The notes beneath the pieces were generated by a model. The model did no database searches and was not told where the DNA came from. It saw only the letters and a list, made by a program, of their open reading frames with translations. Positions 1-7,000 of a DNA stretch of 24,928 bases are shown here, in pieces (positions within the stretch are counted from its first letter, which is position 1; every line of letters starts with the position of its first letter). The DNA is from a virus, in the IMG/VR virus record IMGVR_UViG_3300043446_001796, positions 1 to 24,928 of that record; one strand, written 5' to 3'. The position numbers were made by a program, and so were the translations under genes.

Positions 1-3000
1 ATCCTTGTAAACCTTGAGTACCTTGAGTACCTTGAGTAGTTCCAGCAAGACCTTGAGGTCCTTGAACACCTTGAGTACCTTGAGATCCTTGTAAACCTTG
101 AGTACCTTGAGTACCTTGAGTAGTTCCAGCAAGACCTTGGAGACCTTGAACACCTTGAGTTCCTTGAGTTCCTTGAGTTCCTTGAGTACCTTGAGTAGTT
201 CCAGCAAGACCTTGGAGACCTTGAACACCTTGAGATCCTTGAAGTCCCTGAGTACCTTGAGTACCTTGAGTACCTTGAGTAGTTCCAGCAAGACCTTGGA
301 GACCTTGAACACCTTGAGATCCTTGAAGTCCCTGAGTACCTTGAGTACCTTGATTACTTAAACCTTGGAGACCTTGAACACCTTGGGATCCTTGAAGTCC
401 CTGAGTACCTTGAGTTCCTTGAGTACCTTGAGTAGTTCCAGCAAGACCTTGGAGACCTTGAACACCTTGAGATCCTTGAAGACCTTGAAGACCCTGTAAA
501 CCTTGAGTACCTTGATTACTTAAACCTTGTAAACCTTGGACACCTTGAGATCCTTGAAGACCTTGAGTACCTTGAGTACCTTGAGTTGTTCCTGCAAGAC
601 CTTGTAAACCTTGAGTACCTTGAGATCCTTGTAATCCTTGAGTACCTTGAGTACCTTGATTACTTAAACCTTGAAGACCTTGAACACCTTGAGTACCTTG
701 AGATCCTTGTAATCCTTGAGTACCTTGAGTACCTTGAGTAGTTCCCGAGAGACCTTGAAGACCTTGAGTACCTTGAGTTCCTTGAAGACCTTGAATTCCC
801 TGAAGACCTTGAGTACCTTGAAGACCTTGAAGACCTTGAAGACCTTGAGATCCTTGTAATCCTTGAGTACCTTGATTACTTAAACCTTGAAGTCCCTGAG
901 TACCTTGAAGTCCCTGAGTACCTTGAGATCCTTGTAATCCTTGAGTACCTTGAGTACCTTGAGTAGTTCCCGCGAGACCTTGAGTACCTTGAGTACCTTG
1001 AGATCCTTGTAATCCTTGAGTACCTTGAGTACCTTGAGTAGTTCCCGCGAGACCTTGAACACCTTGTAATCCTTGAGTACCTTGAGTACCTTGAGTACCT
1101 TGATTACTTAAACCTTGGAGACCTTGAGTACCTTGTAAACCTTGAGTTCCTTGAAGACCCTGAGTACCCTGAGTACCTTGTCTTCCTTGAGTACCTTGAG
1201 TACCTTGTAATCCTTGAGTACCCTGAGTTCCTTGCAATCCTGCGGCAGAAGGAGTTGTCCAAGAAACACCAGAAACTGTAGATACTAGGATAGAACCAGC
1301 AGCACCTACATTTCCATAATAATCTCTTAGTGAACTATCAAGTTCTACTAATCCACCAAATGTAGAAGCACCAGAAACTCTTACGTCACCCTGAACGTGT
1401 AATTTTGCCAATGGAAGTGTTGTACCAATACCAACTCTTTCGTTAGTTCCATAAGGTGCTAACTGAATTGTCCCATCAGCATTTACATCAATGCTTGGAA
1501 TACCAGAAACATCATTAACAGAGAAAATAGAACCTGAAGTAAGATTATTAGTAATACTGAAGAGTTGACCAGCAGACCCTTCAAATGAAAGTGTTCCAGA
1601 ATTAAGAGTGTCATAAGGTATAATATCAATAATAGTTCCTATTCCAAGAGATCCTGTAGAAGGATTAATTTGCAGTCTAGTAGAAGAAACTCTAAGTGTA
1701 GTTTGAATACCTGAAGTTACACTTGATATTGCAACATACCAATTTGAGTTGGTAGAAACGTCATCAAGTATAGTTACTCCACCATTATTTGAACCTTGAA
1801 GACCTTGAGTTCCTTGAAGACCTTGAGTTCCTTGAGATCCTTGAGTACCTTGAGTACCTTGAGTACCTTGAGTTGTTCCTGCAAGACCTTGTAAACCTTG
1901 AGTACCTTGTAAACCTTGAGTTCCTTGAGTTCCTTGAGTAGTTCCAGCAAGACCTTGTAAACCTTGAGTACCTTGAGATCCTTGAAGACCTTGAGTACCT
2001 TGAGTACCTTGAATTCCCTGTAATCCTTGAGTGCCTTGTCTTCCTTGAAGACCTTGTAAACCTTGAGTACCTTGAGTTGTTCCTGCAAGACCTTGAAGAC
2101 CTTGAAGACCTTGAAGACCTTGAGATCCTTGTAAACCTTGAGTACCTTGAAGACCTTGAGTACCTTGAGTACCTTGAGTACCTTGAGTACCTTGTAAACC
2201 TTGAGTACCTTGAGCACCCTGAGTTCCTTGATTACTTAAACCTTGAAGACCTTGAGTTCCTTGGAGACCCTGAGTACCTTGAGTAGTTCCTGCAAGACCT
2301 TGTAATCCTTGAGTACCTTGTGATCCTTGTAATCCTTGTAATCCTTGAGTACCTTGTGATCCTTGTAATCCTTGAGTACCTTGAGTTCCTTGCGAACCAA
2401 CACCCTGAGTTCCTTGAGTGCCTTGTAAACCTTGAGTTCCTTGGATTCCTTGTAATCCTTGAGTACCTTGAGTACCCTGAGTTGTTCCCGAAAGACCCTG
2501 TAAACCCTGAGTACCCTGAGTTCCTTGATTACTTAAACCTTGAGTACCCTGAGTTCCTTGAGGACCAACAATAAGACCAACATCAATCCAAGTACTTCCA
2601 TTCCACACCCAAAGATGTCCTGTATCTTGAACAATATATCCATCACCAATACTTCCAAAATATGGAGTCGGTAAATTTGATTGTGTAGTAACACTTCCTA
2701 CAATTCTTACGGATTCTCCTGCTACACCTTGAGCGCCTTGTAAACCTTGAGTTCCTTGAGTGCCTTGTAAACCTTGAGTACCTTGAGTTCCTTGATTACT
2801 TAAACCCTGTAAACCTTGAGTTCCTTGTAATCCTTGAGTTCCTTGTAATCCTTGAGTTCCTTGTAATCCTTGAGTTCCTTGTAATCCTTGAGTTCCTTGT
2901 AATCCTTGAGTTCCTTGTAATCCTTGAGTTCCCTGAAGACCTTGAGTACCTTGTCTTCCTTGTAATCCTTGAGTTCCTTGTAAACCTTGAGTACCTTGAG

Positions 3001-3691
3001 TACCTTGTAAACCTTGAGTTCCCTGAAGACCTTGAGTACCTTGAGTTCCTTGTAAACCTTGAGTTCCTTGAGTTCCTTGTAAACCTTGAGTTCCTTGAGT
3101 TCCTTGATTACTTAAACCCTGTAAACCTTGTGTTCCTTGTAATCCTTGAGACCCCTGAGATCCTTGTAATCCTTGTAATCCTTGAGACCCCTGAGATCCT
3201 TGTAATCCTTGAGTTCCTTGAGTTCCTTGCGAACCGACACCTTGAGTACCTTGTAATCCTTGAGTACCTTGTGATCCTTGTAATCCTTGAGTACCTTGAG
3301 ATCCCTGAAGACCTTGAGTACCTTGAGTACCTTGTAATCCTTGAGTACCTTGTGATCCTTGTGTTCCTTGAACACCTTGAAGAGAAGCATCTAAAATGCT
3401 TACCTTGTATATTTCATCTGTTAAGTTATCATAAACCGCTATTAAATCATCTGGAGAAACAATAGAAGTTGAAGCAAGACCAGTAATTGCTCTTTTTCTT
3501 ATTTTTCCATCAAAAGTATTCGCAGTTACAATACCAGTAAATAATCCGTCACCAACTACAGTTAGATCTGAGGTTGCGAGTGTTGTTCCTATTCCTACAT
3601 TCCCAGTAATTTCCAGTACAGTTTGACTTTCAGTAAAGGAATTAATTCCAACTTGTAAGTATCTTTGGCGATTACTGAGATATTTTGCCAT
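1..3691 (-). CDS. Giant collagen-like tail fibre/virion structural protein, C-terminus outside window
   Basis: Open frame from an ATG at 3691 to the left edge (at least 1230 codons). I followed the frame at the start, in both non-repeat inserts and at the edge and met no stop. Layout: residues 1-103 form a globular start (MAKYLSNRQRYLQVGINSFT, with a VGIGTT stretch at about 32-37) like cyanophage structural proteins; 104-324 Gly-X-Gln array; 325-377 a small module with GHLWVWNGSTWIDVG; 378-633 second array; 634-817 a globular domain with SLGIGT, RVGIGTTLP and GNVGAAGSILVST; 818 onward third array. The likely role is a trimeric fibre on the virion surface; that role is inferred. The start lies one base after the TAA of the 113-residue gene (TAA-A-ATG), so coupled translation is likely. 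The C-terminal, probably receptor-binding, part is missing from the window. Confidence 0.85.
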   Translation of the reverse strand, partial: MAKYLSNRQRYLQVGINSFTESQTVLEITGNVGIGTTLATSDLTVVGDGLFTGIVTANTFDGKIRKRAITGLASTSIVSPDDLIAVYDNLTDEIYKVSILDASLQGVQGTQGSQGTQGLQGTQGTQGLQGSQGTQGLQGSQGTQGLQGTQGVGSQGTQGTQGLQGSQGSQGLQGLQGSQGSQGLQGTQGLQGLSNQGTQGTQGLQGTQGTQGLQGTQGTQGLQGTQGLQGTQGTQGLQGTQGLQGRQGTQGLQGTQGLQGTQGLQGTQGLQGTQGLQGTQGLQGTQGLQGTQGLQGLSNQGTQGTQGLQGTQGTQGLQGAQGVAGESVRIVGSVTTQSNLPTPYFGSIGDGYIVQDTGHLWVWNGSTWIDVGLIVGPQGTQGTQGLSNQGTQGTQGLQGLSGTTQGTQGTQGLQGIQGTQGLQGTQGTQGVGSQGTQGTQGLQGSQGTQGLQGLQGSQGTQGLQGLAGTTQGTQGLQGTQGLQGLSNQGTQGAQGTQGLQGTQGTQGTQGTQGLQGTQGLQGSQGLQGLQGLQGLAGTTQGTQGLQGLQGRQGTQGLQGIQGTQGTQGLQGSQGTQGLQGLAGTTQGTQGTQGLQGTQGLQGLAGTTQGTQGTQGTQGSQGTQGLQGTQGLQGSNNGGVTILDDVSTNSNWYVAISSVTSGIQTTLRVSSTRLQINPSTGSLGIGTIIDIIPYDTLNSGTLSFEGSAGQLFSITNNLTSGSIFSVNDVSGIPSIDVNADGTIQLAPYGTNERVGIGTTLPLAKLHVQGDVRVSGASTFGGLVELDSSLRDYYGNVGAAGSILVSTVSGVSWTTPSAAGLQGTQGTQGLQGTQGTQGRQGTQGTQGLQGTQGLQGTQGLQGLSNQGTQGTQGTQGLQGVQGLAGTTQGTQGTQGLQGSQGTQGTQGLAGTTQGTQGTQGLQGSQGTQGLQGTQGLQGLSNQGTQGLQGSQGLQGLQGLQGTQGLQGIQGLQGTQGTQGLQGLSGTTQGTQGTQGLQGSQGTQGVQGLQGLSNQGTQGTQGLQGSQGTQGLQGLAGTTQGTQGTQGLQGSQGVQGLQGLSNQGTQGLQGLQGLQGSQGVQGLQGLAGTTQGTQGTQGTQGLQGSQGVQGLQGLSNQGTQGTQGLQGSQGVQGLQGLAGTTQGTQGTQGTQGLQGSQGVQGLQGLAGTTQGTQGTQGTQGTQGVQGLQGLAGTTQGTQGTQGLQGSQGTQGVQGPQGLAGTTQGTQGTQGLQG
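2..1240 (-). repeat. Collagen-like Gly-X-Gln array 3 of the left fibre gene, runs off the edge
   Basis: At least 413 residues of Gly-X-Gln. G-L-A-G-T-T-Q-G breaks recur with their Gly codons at 41, 125, 200, 284, 437, 590, 743, 968 and 1043, so spacings are 84, 75, 84, 153, 153, 153, 225 and 75 bases. This suggests a higher-order repeat of about 25-28 residues with some copies lacking the break. Confidence 0.9.
1793..2566 (-). repeat. Collagen-like Gly-X-Gln array 2 of the left fibre gene
   Basis: Gly-X-Gln triplets on a 9-base period, about 258 residues. Both break types occur: G-L-S-N-Q-G and G-L-A-G-T-T-Q-G. Confidence 0.9.
2564..2719 (-). other. Trp-rich globular module set inside the collagen-like arrays (left gene)
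   Basis: Residues about 325-377 read GESVRIVGSV at the start, GDGYIVQDTGHLWVWNG in the middle and STWIDVGLIVGPQG at the end. A related module interrupts the arrays of the 1775-residue gene at 7643-7846. The two also look similar at DNA level around the GHLWVW codons. Function unknown; a small beta fold is likely. Confidence 0.75.
2717..3382 (-). repeat. Collagen-like Gly-X-Gln array 1 of the left fibre gene
   Basis: A 9-base periodicity encodes Gly-X-Gln triplets, X mostly Thr or Leu, with breaks of the form G-L-S-N-Q-G. Proline is almost absent. It includes an exact 18-base tandem block. Confidence 0.9.
2825..2932 (-). repeat. Six exact 18-base tandem copies inside the collagen-like array
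   Basis: The plus-strand unit ttgtaatccttgagttcc occurs six times in a row without a mismatch, encoding alternating GTQ and GLQ on the minus strand. Perfect identity points to recent expansion by slippage or unequal recombination. Confidence 0.9.
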
Positions 3692-3692
3692 T

Positions 3693-4034
3693 TTAGTTTA
3701 AAGTCTCAAGAATACTTGCTATAAACTTTATATTTGTCCCACTACTAGCAGATACAACTAAACAATCACTTGTTTCTAAAACCAATTTACCACTCAATAA
3801 ACTTGCAGTATCATTTCCCGCAATAGGAAAATCCTTTAAAATTTCTGTAGTTACAGCAATTCCTGCAATATTTCTTCTATGTGAAAAAGATATGGTTTGT
3901 GAGGTTGATCCAATATTTGCCATTTGGGCTAATAAAACAACTCCAGTATATCCAACTGGTGCTGTATAAATTCCGACCGGACTAGTTGGAACTACTGATG
4001 TAATTGTGTGAAATACATTTAACTGTAATGCCAT
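3693..4034 (-). CDS. Small virion structural protein (113 residues), cyanophage type
   Basis: A 113-residue protein beginning MALQLNVFHTITSVVPTSPV, with alternating hydrophobic and Thr/Ser/Gly stretches that suggest an all-beta fold. No signal peptide or membrane segment is visible. I recall similar short proteins near collagen-like fibre genes in marine T4-like cyanophages, with PVGIYTAP and a C-terminal SILET as shared marks; that is memory, not a search. It sits between two giant fibre-like genes, which suggests a fibre-associated or adaptor role. A strong ribosome site precedes it (AGGAGG at 4047-4052), and its TAA is one base from the next ATG. The function is not established. Confidence 0.75.
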   Translation of the reverse strand: MALQLNVFHTITSVVPTSPVGIYTAPVGYTGVVLLAQMANIGSTSQTISFSHRRNIAGIAVTTEILKDFPIAGNDTASLLSGKLVLETSDCLVVSASSGTNIKFIASILETLN

Positions 4035-4039
4035 TATTA

Positions 4040-7000
4040 TTAATCTCCTCCTAGTGCAAGTATAAATGGAGTCATTGTTGAAAATAAGCTCTTAGCGTAG
4101 AAAATACCAGAAATAGTTCCGGTCTGCTGGTTAATCACAACACCATCGCCAATTCTAAAATTACCTGTTTGGTCAGTTGTAGTAAATACAACTAGACCGC
4201 CATTTCTAGAATCAGTTTCATTTGCTTGGATTGGAACTCCACCATTTGCTGGAACAGCTCTAGATATTTCTGTTCCGGATCCAATGTATTCTAAAGAATG
4301 ACCAGATGCTAAAACTCTACTTTGTTTGTAGAAATAAACTTGAGTTCCAATGCCAACTTCATATGGAACAAAATCAGTCAATGTAATCGTACAAATTCCA
4401 GAAGAAACTGGAGTTGATTTTTCAATTGCAAAATACGAAGGAATTGGTAAAGCTGTAGCCTTAGCTGTATTTATTCCTGAATTAGGAGCACTAATTGTAA
4501 CCCTAGGTAAAGTAGTATATCCTCTACCATTTGATATCATTTCAATATTAACAACTGATCCATTTTTGACTTCAGCAACAGCTTGAGCCGGGATTCCCCA
4601 ACTAGTTGATGGTGGATCTATAGTTACAAAAGCATTATCTCCATATCCAGATCCTCCATCATCTACAGAAATTTTTCCTATTGAATAATAAAGATCATTA
4701 AAAAATACAACCTGACCATCGAAAGGTCTAACAACATTAATCTGTGCTGTTCCCCCTCCATAATAAGTATGTGAAATAGTTGATACCCCGACATTGCACG
4801 AGAACATCGTGCTTGCCATAGAAACGGATGGAGTATTTAAAATACTTGTTCCTATTCCCACAGAGGTAGAAGTTACTGTTGATATCAGATTATCAATAAA
4901 TGATTGTACGTTAGCACAAGAATTTGGATCTTTATTTGTTGGATCTCCTGCGATGGTTAAATCTTGATAATTTAACTGATTAGTGATCGCTTTTTTGGCA
5001 TAAGTACCAACTGAATTAAAAGCTGTAGTAGACTCTGAAACTTCCCCTGTAATTCCATTTATTAGTGGGTTTCCATTAGCATCAAAATATTTCTTTATAA
5101 ATTCAATAACATTCTTATTTGTGTAATCTCTAACGTCTAAAGATAATGAATCGATCAAATACCCTATATCTCTAAAACACTTATTGCCAGAAGATAAGAA
5201 AGATCCAGAATTTTCGCTGAATTCTAATAGATATGATTGATCTCCTTCTCCAATTACAGTTGTAACTATTCCAACCAGTGTATCGATATTTGACTGAACA
5301 TCGGTGCAAGAATCTGGATTTCCGGATGGATAAACTGTAATTGCAATTCCGGGTCCACCATAAGTGGCTGGTCCAGAACTAATTCCAACTTCCTTATAGT
5401 TTAATTGATTTGTAATAGCTTTCTTTGAATAATCCCTCAGGCTATTGAATGCATATACTGATTGAATTCTTTCAGAAGTTCCAATACCAATGGGAGTAGC
5501 TCCACTAAAATAGAAATTGGTAAAATCTCTTGAATACTTATTTCCTCCAGTAAATACATCTATAGAAACAGCGTCAACTAGATAACCGAGATCTCTAGCA
5601 CAAATATTAGATGTTGAAATACCTAGATTATCATTAAAAGTACTCAATGATGAAGTATTTCCTGCACCTATGACGACCGTTACAATTCCTACTAGATTGT
5701 TTATATTTGATTGCACATCAAAACAAGCTCCAGGATCAGTATTTGCATATATTGGACCTCCACCACCATAAGTAGATGTTCCCGTAGAAATATTTAAGTT
5801 TGAATAGGCAGCACCAACAAGAGTATTAGTAATCGCTTGCTTCATATAATCTCTTGCTCTATGGAAAGCATAAATCGTTTCCTGTTCTTCCCCACTTAAA
5901 GATCCTGCTCCCGCCCCATTAATATACTGATTTGAAAACTCTCTAGAATATCTGTTACCTCCAGTAAACACATCAGTTGCAATTGCATCTATAAAGAATC
6001 CAAGATCTCTCTTGCAAGTTGTTGCTGTTCCACTAATACTTGGATACGTTGCAGCAGTATCATTCCAAGCAGAATCGACAATAACTGATTTATTTCTTTG
6101 AATTAATCCTGAAGCATCATAATATCTGTTTCTTTCATATGGATATGGATCATCTGGGAAAGAGAATCCACTTGGAAATCCAACCGCAATAGATGCTAAT
6201 GATTTATCGATTATTTCTTGTTTGTTTTTTTGGATTAATCTATAGGAATCGTAATATCTGTATTTTTCACTTGACGCAGGATCTCCCGGAAAAACAAAGT
6301 TTGGATGATCAAGTGCTATTGATGCCAAAGATTTAACTTGTATTTCAGATTTATTTGCTTGTATTAAGTTATAGGAGTCAATATATCTTCCTGGTGCTAC
6401 CGTATCTACTTCAAAAATATAACCAAATCTTCCGCTTGGATAAGTAACGATACCTGGACCAGAAGTGCAAGTAAATGCCAATCCGGATAAAGTTATTCCC
6501 ATACCAACTGAGAAACTATGAGATCCATTGGTATATGCAGTTAATATTCCAGTTATATTATCATATTTTGCATATGAAATTGATAATGATGGTTGATTTA
6601 AATCAACTATAAATTCATCTGATATTGCACCTTTAGGAGAAGAAATTATACCAACGTATTTTAAAGGTCCTACCCCATCGGCAACAAGACCATAGTTACC
6701 AAAAGAAGCATTTGAGTTCGTTAAATCACATGCTGCTCCACTTCCACAATATACTGCAATGTCATTACAAATAGTAAATAAAGAAACTAATTGAGCATAT
6801 CCTTCATTTGTAATTGAAACTCCAATTCCACCTTGATTGTATTGCGTATAAGAATCAAGAACCATAGATCTTAATGGTCCTATTGCACTCTTTCCATCTA
6901 TTTTTAAACCTATACTATTCTGTATAAAGTTTGTGCAATTTTGTATGTATGGAGATTGTTCGATATATCTGGGACTATTTGGATCAAATGAGAAAATAGC

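Noticed and set aside
1-3385. CRISPR-like or minisatellite array
   Set aside because: No unique spacers of constant length. Repeats keep the reading frame and encode Gly-X-Gln.
98-3465. Long open frames on both strands across the repeat arrays (Leu-Glu, Lys-Val or Ser-Thr-Leu rich)
   Set aside because: They are shadows of the 9-base periodicity of the Gly-X-Gln codons. No ribosome sites and no non-repeat domain support them.
4350-4586. Plus-strand open frames inside structural genes (also 11517-11816, 13216-13434, 19171-19698, 22209-22639, 24508-24747)
   Set aside because: Each lies wholly inside a well-supported minus-strand gene and encodes nothing recognisable.
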